Source: an uncultured Oscillospiraceae bacterium
Lineage (GTDB): Bacteria; Bacillota; Clostridia; Oscillospirales; Ruminococcaceae
Reading direction: 5' to 3'
Length of the DNA: 64,000 nucleotides
Assembly (NCBI GenBank): GCA_910579175.1
Contig: CAJTTB010000002.1
Coordinates: 62,001-126,000, forward strand
In this document: piece after piece, positions 32,487 to 42,828 of the stretch
How positions within the stretch are numbered: position 1 is the stretch's first letter
Layout of the letters: the number at the start of each line of letters is the position of its first letter
The notes under the pieces: model-generated
The model's input: only the letters and a program-made list of their open reading frames with translations
Databases searched by the model: none
Told to the model about the DNA's origin: nothing
Translations under genes and position numbers: made by a program

Positions 32487-34769
32487 TTAAATATCTCGGT
32501 CATAAAAATGAGGCATTCCAGGATATTTTTTGCGCAATTCCCGCAATTTTTCCAAAGGAACAGATTCCCCTTCATGTCTACCACAACGAGGGCAAACATC
32601 ATTGATAATACCTGTATATCCACAAACTGGATCGCGGTCTACTGGGTGATTGATGGAACCATATCCAATGCCAGATTCCTTCATACAGCGTATAATGGAC
32701 TCAAATGCCTGTAAATTATTGGTGGTATCTCCATCCAATTCCACATAGGAGATATGTCCTCCATTGGTCAAACTGTGATATGGCGCTTCCAATTTAATCT
32801 TTTCAAATGCTGAAATGGAATAATAAACTGGTATATGAAAAGAATTGGTATAGTATTCACGGTCTGTAACGCCGTCAATCACTCCAAACTTTTTCCTATC
32901 AATTCGGACAAAGCGACCGGACAAACCTTCTGCCGGTGTTGCAATCAGTGAGAAATTCAAGCCGGTTTTTTGGCAAGTTTGGTCCATCTTCTTTCTCATA
33001 AAACCGATAATATCCAGACCCAAATTTTGCGCTTCTTTACTCTCTCCATGATGAACACCAATTAAGGCTTTTAAGCATTCTGCAAGTCCAATAAAACCAA
33101 TGGTCAATGTTCCATGTTTTAATACTTCGCCAACTTCATCTTCCATACTCAATTGATCAGAATCAATCCAAACACCTTGACCCATTAAAAATGGATAATT
33201 TTTCACTCGTTTTTTGGATTGAATTTTAAATCGTTCTAAAAGCTGTTCAATTACCAAATCCATTCTTGCATCCAACTGTTCAAAGAAAAATTCTAAACTT
33301 CCATGCGCCTTGATTGCCAATCTTGGAAGATTAATGGAAGTATAACTCAGATTTCCTCTCCCTGTCACAATCTCTTTTGTTGGGTCAAAGTGATTGCCTG
33401 CCACTCTGGTACGACATCCCATATAAGCAATCTCTGTTTCAGGTTTATTTGGTTGATAATATTGTAGATTAAATGGTGCATCAATAAAGGAATAATTTGG
33501 GAATAGACGTTTTGCTGATACCCTCATAGACAACTTAAATAAGTCATAATTGGGATCTTCTGGATTGTAATTGATACCCTCTTTTAGTTTAAAAATTTGA
33601 ATTGGAAAGATAGGTGTCTCTCCATTTCCCAAACCTGCTTCGGTTGCCAACAGCACTTTCTCTATTACCAGTCTTCCTTCTGGAGAAGTATCCAATCCAT
33701 AATTCAAAGAGCTAAATGGTATTTGCGCCCCTGCACGAGAATGCATGGTATTTAAGTTGTGTATCAGCGCTTCCATAGCTTGATAGGTCGCACGGTCTGT
33801 CTCTGCAAACGCATATTTCTCACTCATCTCTTGAATCTTGTGGGCAGTTTTCTCATCCATCCATTTTGTCAAAAACGCAAATTCTTTTTCACGATAGCCA
33901 TTATCTCCCGCCAACACCGGATATAAACCAGATTCCTGTTGAATCTCCTCCATCATGTCATTTACCTTTTGTTTTACATCAGAAACATCTGTTAAAAAAT
34001 CCAAAGCTTTTATCAAATTATCGCGGTATTTATGGCGATATGTTTTCACAACACCCTTTGCCATAGCATATTCAAAATTAGGGATACTTTGCCCTCCATG
34101 CTGATCGTTTTGATTGGATTGAATCACAATACATGCCAATGCTGAATACGTTTGAATATCATTGGGCTCACGCAAAAAACCATGTCCAGTAGAAAACCCA
34201 TTTTCCAATAATTTATCTAAATCAATTTGACAGCAAGTGGTTGTTAATGTCAGAAAATCCAAATCATGAATGTGAATATCTCCTTCTAAATGTGCCTTTG
34301 AAAATTTAGGGTCAAGCACAAACATCTCATAAAATTGTTTTGCACCTTCTGAACCATATTTTAACATGGTTCCCATTGCAGTATCACCGTTGATATTGGC
34401 ATTTTCTCTTTTTATATCGCTGTCTTTGGCATCCATAAAGGTCAATTCTTCATATATCTTCATCAAACGGGTATTCATATCCCGCACTCTAGTTCTATCT
34501 GCGCGATATAGGATATATTCCTTTGCTGTTCTAGCATTGCCATTTTCAATCAACATTTTCTCGACAATATCTTGAATTTGTTCTACTGTTGGTGTTTCAT
34601 CTTTACCAAAATGCTTGTTGATATAATCTATTACCATATCAGTCACATGGACGGACTCACAATAATCTGTGCCACCCAACGCTTGTGCAGCACCATATAT
34701 TGCATTGGTTATCTTTTCCCGGTTAAAATCAGTTTTTCTGCCATCCCGTTTTAAAATTTTTTGAACCAT
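32487..34769 (-). CDS. nrdD: anaerobic ribonucleoside-triphosphate reductase, main part without glycyl-radical end
   Basis: A 760-residue class III reductase reducing NTPs to dNTPs without oxygen. An N-terminal ATP-cone (about 1-90, V-Q-K-I-L-K-R-D-G-R-K-T-D-F) gives allosteric control. The barrel includes H-I-H-D-L-D-F-L-T (about 168), M-H-S-R-A-G-A-Q-I-P-F-S-S-L-N-Y-G and Y-M-G-C-R-T-R-V-A-G-N. The C-terminus has the zinc-site-like V-C-G-Y-T-G-I-I-N-D-V-C-P-R-C-G and then ends P-H-F-Y-D-R-D-I. The usual next block with the radical glycine is missing and lies on the separate ORF at 31721-31915. ATG 34769 follows AAGGAGAG. Tandem NrdR-like boxes cover its promoter. Confidence 0.95.
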   Translation of the reverse strand: MVQKILKRDGRKTDFNREKITNAIYGAAQALGGTDYCESVHVTDMVIDYINKHFGKDETPTVEQIQDIVEKMLIENGNARTAKEYILYRADRTRVRDMNTRLMKIYEELTFMDAKDSDIKRENANINGDTAMGTMLKYGSEGAKQFYEMFVLDPKFSKAHLEGDIHIHDLDFLTLTTTCCQIDLDKLLENGFSTGHGFLREPNDIQTYSALACIVIQSNQNDQHGGQSIPNFEYAMAKGVVKTYRHKYRDNLIKALDFLTDVSDVKQKVNDMMEEIQQESGLYPVLAGDNGYREKEFAFLTKWMDEKTAHKIQEMSEKYAFAETDRATYQAMEALIHNLNTMHSRAGAQIPFSSLNYGLDTSPEGRLVIEKVLLATEAGLGNGETPIFPIQIFKLKEGINYNPEDPNYDLFKLSMRVSAKRLFPNYSFIDAPFNLQYYQPNKPETEIAYMGCRTRVAGNHFDPTKEIVTGRGNLSYTSINLPRLAIKAHGSLEFFFEQLDARMDLVIEQLLERFKIQSKKRVKNYPFLMGQGVWIDSDQLSMEDEVGEVLKHGTLTIGFIGLAECLKALIGVHHGESKEAQNLGLDIIGFMRKKMDQTCQKTGLNFSLIATPAEGLSGRFVRIDRKKFGVIDGVTDREYYTNSFHIPVYYSISAFEKIKLEAPYHSLTNGGHISYVELDGDTTNNLQAFESIIRCMKESGIGYGSINHPVDRDPVCGYTGIINDVCPRCGRHEGESVPLEKLRELRKKYPGMPHFYDRDI

Positions 34770-34871
34770 CCTCTGACTCTCCTTAATTGAATGTAACAAC
34801 AATTTTTCTTATTTGCCGGCTTTAAGAATTTTTCTTTGATAACTTAACAAAAATACAGTTTTTATTAAATT

Positions 34872-34918
34872 ATACATCTTGTTGTATTTTAAACGATATT
34901 AATTACTATATATTGTGC
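34872..34918 (-). promoter_or_regulatory. tandem NrdR-like boxes at the nrdD promoter
   Basis: Two 16-bp sites read on the minus strand. Box 1 (34903-34918) matches the NrdR consensus ACACWATATMTWGTGT at 13 of 16 positions. Box 2 (34872-34887) matches at about 10. Their starts are 31 bp apart, the three-turn spacing known for NrdR pairs. Box 1 covers the predicted transcription start. The nrdR gene is not in the window. Confidence 0.75.
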
Positions 34919-34924
34919 CTAATC

Positions 34925-34953
34925 ATTGTATGATAAATTCCAAAAAAAGTCAA
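34925..34953 (-). promoter_or_regulatory. promoter of nrdD
   Basis: On the minus strand, TTGACT (34948-34953), a 17-bp spacer and TACAAT (34925-34930). The transcription start falls at about 34918, inside NrdR-like box 1. Confidence 0.75.
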
Positions 34954-35384
34954 GTAGAACAAATTGAGATTGTTATAAAAAACACTAAATTAGTATACGT
35001 ATATAGATAAAAATGCCTCTTTATTTTTTAAAACTATTCCATAATTTATAACATAAAAAACCACTTGCAAAATGATGTCAATACTCATCTAGCAATAAAT
35101 CTAATTTAAAAGCAGAGATAGAATTGTACATAAGTACGATTTTCCAAAAAACTGCACAAAATTTTATGTCGAAAAAACGCGGGGTTTTATTTTAGATTTT
35201 CATAGAAAAATAGCTAGAATTCATAATATTCTGTATTTCTTTATTAATTTTAAGAAACTATTTTTCTTCATTTCAATATCATGGAAAAGTATTTTTTTAC
35301 CAAAATTTTTATGTTTTTTTCTGATTTTGACATTTACTGTTAAAACAACCAACTATTTATCGGATAACTAAATTTTATGAACTT
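34954..35384. other. AT-rich gap between the nrdD promoter and the SMI1/KNR4 gene
   Basis: About 430 bases of A/T-rich DNA with no supported frame or RNA gene. A weak AAAAC-CCCGC-GTTTT hairpin near 35170-35190 could end the SMI1/KNR4 transcript. Confidence 0.4.
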
Positions 35385-36089
35385 TTATTCAAATTCCCTG
35401 TCCTCTTGATAAAAATCACATAAAGTTGCACAGGCATCTATAAAAACACCTTCTGATTTTTGAAAGAAAAACATTTGATCTGTCTTCTCATCCCAGCAGG
35501 CAACGATTTTTTTAGGGTGTTTTAACAGCTTTTGAACATCTAAGCCATTTTCCTGAATCATCTTTCTAATATCTGCATCTATTTTTATCATTGCTTCCTC
35601 TTTACTAAGTGAAGCATATTTTTGTATATTGCAACGGTATACCATATCATGATAACAAAATGCATATTCCATCAAATGCCAAATCATAAACAATAAAAAA
35701 TTATCAAAGTCTTTACCAATCAACTCCCACTCTTCAAAGCCCCCATCATCTGTATTGATAAAAACAGGAGGACTATCCAACAACAGATCATCTTTACGAA
35801 TCCCCATATGCCATACACCCTGATTCTCTACCCAAAAAGCCAAGTACTTCTGTGATTCTTGCACTGGTTCTTCCTCTGGAAACGCCCAAAAAACATCTTT
35901 TGGTTCCATCAATTCATGCAAACACTCATTGATACTAAGTTTTCCATATGTTAAATAATAATCCCTCAATTTTTTGGGAAAGCGAATACCCATTTTTTCT
36001 TCTGCTTGTTTTATTTCCTTTTCAGAATAACCCTTTTTATTATCATGATACAATTTATTCAATATTTCATAAACAGATAAGCAATACAT
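35385..36089 (-). CDS. SMI1/KNR4 (SUKH) family protein
   Basis: A 234-residue protein whose first 140 residues fit the SUKH fold: Y-S-E-K-E-I-K-Q-A-E-E-K-M-G-I-R-F-P-K-K-L-R-D-Y-Y (about 21-45), an aromatic core with Y-L-A-F-W-V-E-N-Q-G-V-W-H-M-G, and a later D-F-D-N-F-L-L-F-M-I-W. SUKH proteins often act as immunity proteins against polymorphic toxins, but many are orphans with unknown roles. No toxin gene is adjacent. GAAGAAGG precedes the ATG. It sits alone between nrdD and tuf. Confidence 0.85.
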   Translation of the reverse strand: MYCLSVYEILNKLYHDNKKGYSEKEIKQAEEKMGIRFPKKLRDYYLTYGKLSINECLHELMEPKDVFWAFPEEEPVQESQKYLAFWVENQGVWHMGIRKDDLLLDSPPVFINTDDGGFEEWELIGKDFDNFLLFMIWHLMEYAFCYHDMVYRCNIQKYASLSKEEAMIKIDADIRKMIQENGLDVQKLLKHPKKIVACWDEKTDQMFFFQKSEGVFIDACATLCDFYQEDREFE

Positions 36090-36163
36090 TATGATACCTT
36101 CTTCTTTATCATAGAGCAGTCAACTTTGTTGGCACTCTATAGCATTATAAATCTTTATATAAT

Positions 36164-36197
36164 AAAAAACTGTTGTAAATTTTACAACAGTTTTTTT
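36164..36197 (-). terminator. terminator of the str operon (after tuf)
   Basis: ACTGTTGTAAA stem with its complement and flanking A and T tracts, 17 bases past the tuf stop codon. It can function on both strands. Confidence 0.85.
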
Positions 36198-36213
36198 ATT
36201 TATTTTCGTTAGA

Positions 36214-37413
36214 TTAGGCTTGGATAGCAGATACAACGCCAGAACCAACTGTACGTCCACCTTCACGAATCGCAAAACGCAAACCTTCTTCAATAGCGAT
36301 AGGAGTAATCAATTCAACTTTGATTGTTACGTTATCGCCAGGCATAGCCATTTCAGTTCCTTCTGGTAATTCAATTACACCAGTAACGTCAGTAGTTCTG
36401 AAGAAGAACTGTGGTCTATAGTTATTAAAGAAAGGAGTATGACGTCCACCTTCATCTTTTTTCAATACATAAATTTGACCTTCAAATTTAGTATGTGGGT
36501 GAATGGTTCCTGGTTTAGCCAATACTTGACCACGTTTGATGTCAGTTCTCTGAACACCACGCAACAAAGCACCGATGTTGTCGCCTGCTTCAGCATAGTC
36601 AAGAATTTTACGGAACATTTCAATACCAGTAACAACAGTTTTTGCTCTTTCTTCAGTTAAACCTAAGATTTCAACTTCGTCACTAGTCTTTAATTGACCT
36701 CTTTCAACTCTACCAGTTGCAACAGTACCACGACCAGTAATGGTGAATACGTCTTCTACAGGCATTAAGAAAGGTAAGTCAGCTTTTCTTTCTGGAGTTG
36801 GAATATATTCGTCAACAGCAGCCATCAAATCTAAGATTGGTTTGTAAGCTGCATCAGATAAATCATCTGGAGCTTCTAATGCTTTTAAAGCAGAACCAGA
36901 AATGATAGGAGTATCATCACCTGGGAATTCGTATTCATTTAATAATTCACGAATTTCCATTTCTACTAATTCTAACAATTCTTCATCGTCAACTTGGTCA
37001 GCTTTATTCATAAATACAACGATGTAAGGAACGCCTACCTGACGAGACAACAAGATATGTTCACGAGTCTGTGGCATAGGACCATCAGCAGCAGATACAA
37101 CCAAGATTGCACCGTCCATCTGAGCAGCACCAGTGATCATGTTTTTAACATAGTCAGCATGACCTGGGCAGTCAACGTGAGCATAGTGACGATTTTCAGT
37201 TTCATATTCAACGTGAGCAGTATTAATTGTAATACCACGTTCTCTTTCTTCTGGAGCAGAGTCAATATTTGCGTAATCTTTGTATTCAGCCATGCCTTGC
37301 AAACCTAAAGTTTTTGTAATAGCAGCTGTTAAAGTAGTTTTACCATGGTCAACGTGGCCGATTGTACCAATGTTAACATGTGGCTTATTTCTTTCAAATT
37401 TAGCTTTTGCCAT
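36214..37413 (-). CDS. tuf: elongation factor Tu
   Basis: A 399-residue GTPase delivering aminoacyl-tRNA to the ribosome. G1 is G-H-V-D-H-G-K-T-T (about 18-26), the switch region [12 protein letters not shown] (about 59-70), G3 is D-C-P-G-H-A-D-Y (81-88), G4 is N-K-A-D and G5 S-A-L. The C-terminal domains end [12 protein letters not shown]. Last gene of the str operon, 173 bases after fusA, with its own promoter in that gap. Confidence 0.98.
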   Translation of the reverse strand: MAKAKFERNKPHVNIGTIGHVDHGKTTLTAAITKTLGLQGMAEYKDYANIDSAPEERERGITINTAHVEYETENRHYAHVDCPGHADYVKNMITGAAQMDGAILVVSAADGPMPQTREHILLSRQVGVPYIVVFMNKADQVDDEELLELVEMEIRELLNEYEFPGDDTPIISGSALKALEAPDDLSDAAYKPILDLMAAVDEYIPTPERKADLPFLMPVEDVFTITGRGTVATGRVERGQLKTSDEVEILGLTEERAKTVVTGIEMFRKILDYAEAGDNIGALLRGVQRTDIKRGQVLAKPGTIHPHTKFEGQIYVLKKDEGGRHTPFFNNYRPQFFFRTTDVTGVIELPEGTEMAMPGDNVTIKVELITPIAIEEGLRFAIREGGRTVGSGVVSAIQA

Positions 37414-37515
37414 TTGAAATATCCTCCCTTATTTTTTTCTATTGAATAATTATGTTGATTCGCTTTGTCCAGCCCAATTGAGTGGACTGAACAAATCAAA
37501 AAATCATTTATCTAT

Positions 37516-37544
37516 ATCATACCAATTCTTTGCCAAAAAAACAA
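37516..37544 (-). promoter_or_regulatory. internal promoter for tuf
   Basis: On the minus strand, TTGTTT (37539-37544), a 17-bp spacer and TATGAT (37516-37521), about 100 bases before the tuf start. It would allow extra EF-Tu synthesis beyond the operon. Confidence 0.55.
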
Positions 37545-37586
37545 GTCTTTTTTAGAGCAAATTAAGAAATATTTGTAAAATTCATC

Positions 37587-39662
37587 TTATTTGCTTCGAG
37601 AGCTCATAATTTTTTCAGAAATTGATTTTGGAACCTGCATATAATGGCTTGGTTCCATTGTATACTGTCCACGACCTTGTGTCTTAGAACGCAAATCATT
37701 GGAATAACCAAACATATCAGATAGTGGAACAAATGCATTGATTTGTTGTGCACCAATTCTTGCTTCCATACCCTGAATTTGTCCACGACGAGAGTTGATA
37801 TCGCCGATAACATCGCCCATATATTCTTCTGGAACGATAACGGTTACCTTCATAATTGGCTCTAAAATGACAGGATTTCCCTTTCTCATTGCTTCTTTAA
37901 ATGCCTGAGAACCAGCAATTTTAAATGCCATTTCAGAAGAGTCAACTTCATGGAAAGAACCATCATATAGTTCTACCTTGATATCAACTACTGGATAGCC
38001 TGCTAAAATACCAGCTTGCATTGCACCCTGAATACCAGCATCAACTGCAGGAATGTATTCTTTTGGAATCGCACCACCCACAATTGCATTTTTAAATTCA
38101 TATCCAGCACCAGATTCATTTGGTTCCACACGAAGTTTAACATGACCGTATTGACCTTTACCACCAGATTGTCTAGCGTATTTGTGGTCAACTTCAGCGC
38201 CTTGCGTCATTGTTTCCTTATAAGCAACCTGCGGAGCACCAACGTTTGCCTCTACTTTAAATTCACGAAGTAGACGGTCAACAATGATATCCAAGTGAAG
38301 CTCACCCATACCAGAAATAATGGTTTGTCCAGTTTCTTCATTTGTATAGGTTTTAAAGGTTGGATCTTCCTCTGCCAATTTTGCCAAAGCAATACCCATT
38401 TTTTCTTGACCAGCTTTGGTCTTTGGTTCGATTGCCAAAGAAATTACTGGTTCTGGGAATTCCATGGATTCTAAAATAATTGGATGTTTTGGATCACACA
38501 AAGTATCTCCAGTTGTGGTATTTTTCAAACCAACTGCTGCTGCAATATCACCTGCATAACAAGTATCAATGTCTTTTCGGTGATTTGCGTGCATCTGTAA
38601 GATACGTCCAATTCTTTCATTGTTATCTTTGTTGGCATTGTATACAGAAGTACCAGCAACAACGTTACCGGAATATACACGGAAAAAGCAAAGTTTACCA
38701 ACAAATGGGTCTGTTGCAATTTTAAATGCCAAAGCTGCCATTGGTTCTGTATCAGAAGATGGTCTTGATTCCTCTGCTCCAGTTTCTGGGTTGACACCCT
38801 TGATATCGTCAACATCGGTTGGAGCTGGCATATAATCGATAACTGCGTCCAACAACTTTTGAACACCTTTATTTTTATAAGAAGTTCCACACACAACAGG
38901 AACAATTTCATTGGCAATGGTGCCTTTACGAATTGCTGCTTTAATCTCTGGTATGGTAATTTCTTCGCCTTCCAGATATTTCATCATCAATTCTTCATCT
39001 TGTTCTGCAACAGCTTCTAACAAAGCAGTGCGGTATTCTTCTGCTTTTTCTTTCATATCATCTGGGATTTGTGTGACTTCCATCTCTTTACCCAGATCAT
39101 CTTTATAAATAACTGCGTTCATTTCTACTAGGTCAATGATACCGCAGAATGTTTCTTCAGCACCAATTGGCAGTTGAATTGGAACAGCATTACATTTTAA
39201 ACGGTCATGCATCATAGATACTACATTGTAAAAATCAGCACCCATAATGTCCATCTTGTTGACATAAGCCATTCTTGGAACACGGTAGTCATTTGCTTGA
39301 CGCCAAACCGTTTCAGACTGTGGCTCAACGCCACCTTTTGCACAAAAAACAGTAACAGAGCCATCTAAAACTCTCAAAGAGCGCTGTACTTCAACTGTAA
39401 AATCCACGTGTCCAGGAGTGTCAATAATATTAATTCTATGGCCATTCCAGTGGGCAGTTGTAGCAGCAGAAGTAATGGTAATACCTCTTTCTTGCTCTTG
39501 TGCCATCCAGTCCATTGTAGCAGCACCATCATGAGTTTCACCGATTTTACGATTTACACCCGTATAAAACAGAATACGTTCTGTTGTAGTGGTTTTACCT
39601 GCGTCAATGTGGGCCATTATACCAATATTACGAGTTAGGTCAAGTGATACATCTCTTGGCAT
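37587..39662 (-). CDS. fusA: elongation factor G
   Basis: A 691-residue translocase GTPase. G1 A-H-I-D-A-G-K-T-T (17-25), switch R-G-I-T-I-T-S-A-A (about 59-67), G3 D-T-P-G-H-V-D-F (about 81-88), G4 N-K-M-D (about 135-138). The domain II-V blocks include [11 protein letters not shown] and G-R-G-Q-Y-T-M. AAGGAGAGG precedes the ATG. Standard position between rpsG and tuf. Confidence 0.98.
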   Translation of the reverse strand: MPRDVSLDLTRNIGIMAHIDAGKTTTTERILFYTGVNRKIGETHDGAATMDWMAQEQERGITITSAATTAHWNGHRINIIDTPGHVDFTVEVQRSLRVLDGSVTVFCAKGGVEPQSETVWRQANDYRVPRMAYVNKMDIMGADFYNVVSMMHDRLKCNAVPIQLPIGAEETFCGIIDLVEMNAVIYKDDLGKEMEVTQIPDDMKEKAEEYRTALLEAVAEQDEELMMKYLEGEEITIPEIKAAIRKGTIANEIVPVVCGTSYKNKGVQKLLDAVIDYMPAPTDVDDIKGVNPETGAEESRPSSDTEPMAALAFKIATDPFVGKLCFFRVYSGNVVAGTSVYNANKDNNERIGRILQMHANHRKDIDTCYAGDIAAAVGLKNTTTGDTLCDPKHPIILESMEFPEPVISLAIEPKTKAGQEKMGIALAKLAEEDPTFKTYTNEETGQTIISGMGELHLDIIVDRLLREFKVEANVGAPQVAYKETMTQGAEVDHKYARQSGGKGQYGHVKLRVEPNESGAGYEFKNAIVGGAIPKEYIPAVDAGIQGAMQAGILAGYPVVDIKVELYDGSFHEVDSSEMAFKIAGSQAFKEAMRKGNPVILEPIMKVTVIVPEEYMGDVIGDINSRRGQIQGMEARIGAQQINAFVPLSDMFGYSNDLRSKTQGRGQYTMEPSHYMQVPKSISEKIMSSRSK

Positions 39663-39755
39663 AATACCTCTCCTTATAGTAATCTTGCAGGGTATAGCAA
39701 ATCGCTAAACCCCGCAATTATAAAAATATTTCGATTGATTGTACTCTTGGTCAAA

Positions 39756-40226
39756 TTACCATCTGTAATGAGCAAATGCTTTGTTAGCCTCAGCCATTTT
39801 ATGAGTATCTTCGCGTTTTTTGCAAGCTCCTCCAGTGCCGTTCATTGCATCTAAAATCTCGCCTGCCAAACGTTCTTTCATTGTTTTTTCACCGCGATTG
39901 CGCGCATATGCAGTCAACCATCTCAAACCTAAGGTCTGTTTTCTTTCTGCACGCACTTCCATTGGAACCTGATAAGTCGCACCACCTACACGGCGAGCTT
40001 TTACCTCTAACAATGGCATAATGTTTTCCATTGCTTCATCAAAAGCCTCCAAAGGATCTTTTCCACTCTTTTCAGCGACAATATTAAATGCTCCATAAAC
40101 AATCTTTTGAGCAACACCTTTTTTACCATCTAACATCACACTGTTAATCAGACGAGTAACTAAGGTGGAATTGTAAAGCGGATCGCTTAAAACTTCACGT
40201 TTTGCAATCTTACCTCTTCTTGGCAT
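39756..40226 (-). CDS. rpsG: 30S ribosomal protein S7
   Basis: A 156-residue primary 16S rRNA-binding protein of the 30S head. It starts [10 protein letters not shown], with the conserved [23 protein letters not shown] and ending A-F-A-H-Y-R-W. ATG 40226 follows AAGGAGGG. Second gene of the str operon. Confidence 0.98.
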   Translation of the reverse strand: MPRRGKIAKREVLSDPLYNSTLVTRLINSVMLDGKKGVAQKIVYGAFNIVAEKSGKDPLEAFDEAMENIMPLLEVKARRVGGATYQVPMEVRAERKQTLGLRWLTAYARNRGEKTMKERLAGEILDAMNGTGGACKKREDTHKMAEANKAFAHYRW

Positions 40227-40362
40227 TTCGCTTCCCTCCTTCACATAATGAATTCATCGGTACTCGAAAGCAATCTTTACTCCCGTTTGCCATCAGCAGG
40301 TAACATTTAATCTATCTTTAAATGCCTTCTACAGATAGGCCAAACTACGTTAGGGGATAAGA

Positions 40363-40788
40363 CTACTTAGCAGCACCAGCTTTTGGACGTTTTGCACCGT
40401 ATTTAGAACGGGATTGGTTTCTCTTATTTACACCTTGTGTATCCAATGTACCACGAATAATGTGATAACGGCAACCTGGCAAGTCTTTAATACGACCACC
40501 ACGAATCAGCACAACGCTGTGCTCTTGTAAGTTATGTCCCACACCTGGGATATAAGCGGTTACTTCATAACCATTGCTTAACTTAACACGGGCAACTTTA
40601 CGAAGCGCAGAATTTGGTTTTTTCGGTGTCATCGTTCTAACCGCTGTACAAACACCACGTTTTTGTGGAGCTGACTGATCAGTTGGAACCTTTTTCATAG
40701 AGTTATAACCTTTTTGCAATGCAGGAGCAGTTGATTTCTTTTCAGAAACAGCTCTTCCTTTGCGAACTAGCTGGTTAAATGTAGGCAT
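40363..40788 (-). CDS. rpsL: 30S ribosomal protein S12
   Basis: A 141-residue decoding-centre protein. The streptomycin loop [10 protein letters not shown] and the G-H-N-L-Q-E-H-S-V and G-R-I-K-D-L-P-G loops are wild type, so no classical resistance change is seen. The Asp in K-D-L-P-G is the residue RimO (also in this window) methylthiolates in other bacteria. ATG 40788 follows AGGAGG. First gene of the str operon. Confidence 0.98.
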   Translation of the reverse strand: MPTFNQLVRKGRAVSEKKSTAPALQKGYNSMKKVPTDQSAPQKRGVCTAVRTMTPKKPNSALRKVARVKLSNGYEVTAYIPGVGHNLQEHSVVLIRGGRIKDLPGCRYHIIRGTLDTQGVNKRNQSRSKYGAKRPKAGAAK

Positions 40789-40860
40789 ATCGCACCTCCT
40801 CGTTAGTTTTTTCAATTTTTAACATAATATGCACAGGGCAATGAAAACCCCGACTTTATT

Positions 40861-40889
40861 AATCTATCACGCTTTTTAGGCTTTGTCAA
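40861..40889 (-). promoter_or_regulatory. promoter of the str operon
   Basis: On the minus strand, consensus TTGACA (40884-40889), a 17-bp spacer and TAGATT (40861-40866), about 70 bases before rpsL. Confidence 0.8.
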
Positions 40890-41010
40890 GCAAAAAGATT
40901 TAGAAATTACGATATTTGTCCAAGTTTTGACATTTTGTTGAAAATGAATCATAAATCAAGTTTGTATTTGTGAAAAATCTGCTTTTAGGGCTTCGTACCT
41001 CAAAACCGTT

Positions 41011-42765
41011 TTATCCCAAATGGGGTGTTTCTTCTAACGCAATGGTATCCACGGATTTTCCTTCTGTTTCAAAGACCAAAATGGTATTTTCTCCTGACTT
41101 TAATAAAGGAGCGGGAATATACAAGCGCTTTTGTGGTCCCTTTTCCCAATAACGACCCAAATGAAATCCGTTGATCAATACGATTCCCTTTCCCCAACCA
41201 GTCATATCCAAAAAGGTATCAGCAGGTGTATCAATTGTCAAGAAAAAGCGATAAAAAGCGGGTTTTCCCTGTTGATATCCCTTTGAAAAATCCAACTTGT
41301 CCAAATTGTCCATTGCAAGAGGATATATTTTAAAACCATTTTGATAATGACCATTGAAAAATACACCGCCGTCAATGCCCTTGCGCTGGTACTCTAACAG
41401 TTGACCATAATTGACACGACCCAAATTTTCCACCAGAATATCCATGGTGATTTCACCAGCTTGTGCTGATAAATCCAAATTCATCTCCTCTAGTAGTTCT
41501 CTATCCATCAATGTAGCAACTGCGTTTTGATTGGCATAGACAATGGCACGATCATTTGCCTTTACCAATTTGAATCTCTCCAACATACGCCCTTTTCCAA
41601 TTTGGGTTCGATAAAGGATATAACCATAGTTCTGTCCCAATCGCTCCATCGACATCGGATAAGCACTTTCTGTCATCTGACTAATCTCATCTAACACTTC
41701 AAACAGTCCCACTTTGTCCCTAACCGCAACCGTTCCATAGGCTCTTCTCTGAATTTGTGTTGTAAAGTCCACCTTTGGAATTTCTCGATATTTTGCGATA
41801 ACCTGCTGAAAAGCTCGATATTTGGGTGTCATTTGCCCGTCCTCGGTCAACAGTGCATCATAATCATAAGAGGTGACATCTGGAGTCAACTTATCATAAT
41901 AGTTGGCACCATTCATAAAGCCAAAATTGGTTCCCCCATGAAACATATAGATATTCACATTTCCCAACCGCAACATATCTTCAAAATCCGCCACACAGCT
42001 CTCTATTTGGGTGGTATTGTGCTTTTCACATCCCCAATGGTCAAACCAACCAATCCAAAATTCCATACACATCAGTGGTCCGCCTTTGATATAGTGTTTT
42101 AACACTTCAAATTGTTCGATTGTTTTAGAACCAAAATTTCCAGTTGGAAACACATCATCTATGGTGCCGTTTTTCATCAAATCTCCCCAGGGTCCATCGG
42201 AAGTCACCAATGGAACAACAACACCGTTTTCCTTCATCATCGCTTTTAAATCATTTAGATACTGTTTATCGCTTCCATAAGAACCATATTCATTTTCAAC
42301 CTGCATTAAAATAATTGGTCCACCATAATTGATCTGTAATGGGGTTAAAATCTCAAATAATGTCCGATAATAAGCGGATACGGCATCCAAATATGGCTGA
42401 TTGTAAACGCGCAAGCGTATCCCGTCCTTTTCCATCAACCAGGCAGGTAAGCCACCCCATTCCCATTCTGCACAGATATAAGGAGATGGACGTACAATGA
42501 CATATAACCCCAACTGCTGGGCAAGTTGTAAAAAGTGTTTTAAATCCAACCTACCAGAAAAGTCAAACTGCCCTTCCTTTGCTTCATGCAAATTCCAGGC
42601 AACGTAAGTCTCTACTGTATTACAGCCCATTGCTTTGAGTTTTTCCAATCTGTCCCTCCAATATTCAGGTACTACCCGAAAATAATGAATGCTTCCTGAA
42701 ATGATCTGAAATGGTTCCCCATTTAGATAAAACTGGTCTTTGATTTCAAAAACACCTTTTTTCAT
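41011..42765 (-). CDS. GH35 beta-galactosidase
   Basis: A 584-residue glycoside hydrolase of family 35. No signal peptide is visible, so it is probably cytosolic. It opens N-G-E-P-F-Q-I-I-S-G-S-I-H-Y-F-R, with V-A-W-N-L-H-E, P-Y-I-C-A-E-W-E-W-G-G-L-P-A-W-L (about 96-111), the acid/base Glu in Q-V-E-N-E-Y-G-S-Y-G (about 153-162) and the nucleophile Glu in M-C-M-E-F-W-I-G-W-F (about 230). The C-terminal beta domains contain G-W-G-K-G and N-G-F-H-L-G-R-Y-W. AGGAGG precedes the ATG. The cardiolipin synthase gene lies 63 bases upstream on the same strand, without obvious functional link. Confidence 0.95.
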   Translation of the reverse strand: MKKGVFEIKDQFYLNGEPFQIISGSIHYFRVVPEYWRDRLEKLKAMGCNTVETYVAWNLHEAKEGQFDFSGRLDLKHFLQLAQQLGLYVIVRPSPYICAEWEWGGLPAWLMEKDGIRLRVYNQPYLDAVSAYYRTLFEILTPLQINYGGPIILMQVENEYGSYGSDKQYLNDLKAMMKENGVVVPLVTSDGPWGDLMKNGTIDDVFPTGNFGSKTIEQFEVLKHYIKGGPLMCMEFWIGWFDHWGCEKHNTTQIESCVADFEDMLRLGNVNIYMFHGGTNFGFMNGANYYDKLTPDVTSYDYDALLTEDGQMTPKYRAFQQVIAKYREIPKVDFTTQIQRRAYGTVAVRDKVGLFEVLDEISQMTESAYPMSMERLGQNYGYILYRTQIGKGRMLERFKLVKANDRAIVYANQNAVATLMDRELLEEMNLDLSAQAGEITMDILVENLGRVNYGQLLEYQRKGIDGGVFFNGHYQNGFKIYPLAMDNLDKLDFSKGYQQGKPAFYRFFLTIDTPADTFLDMTGWGKGIVLINGFHLGRYWEKGPQKRLYIPAPLLKSGENTILVFETEGKSVDTIALEETPHLG

Positions 42766-42828
42766 AAATTTTCCTCCTGCTCTGATATTGTTATCTGATT
42801 GTCTTTCGATCAGTTTTTCAACTTCATA

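Noticed and set aside
34954..35384. possible gene in the A/T-rich gap after the nrdD promoter
   Set aside because: No frame with start and ribosome site, and sequence is low complexity.
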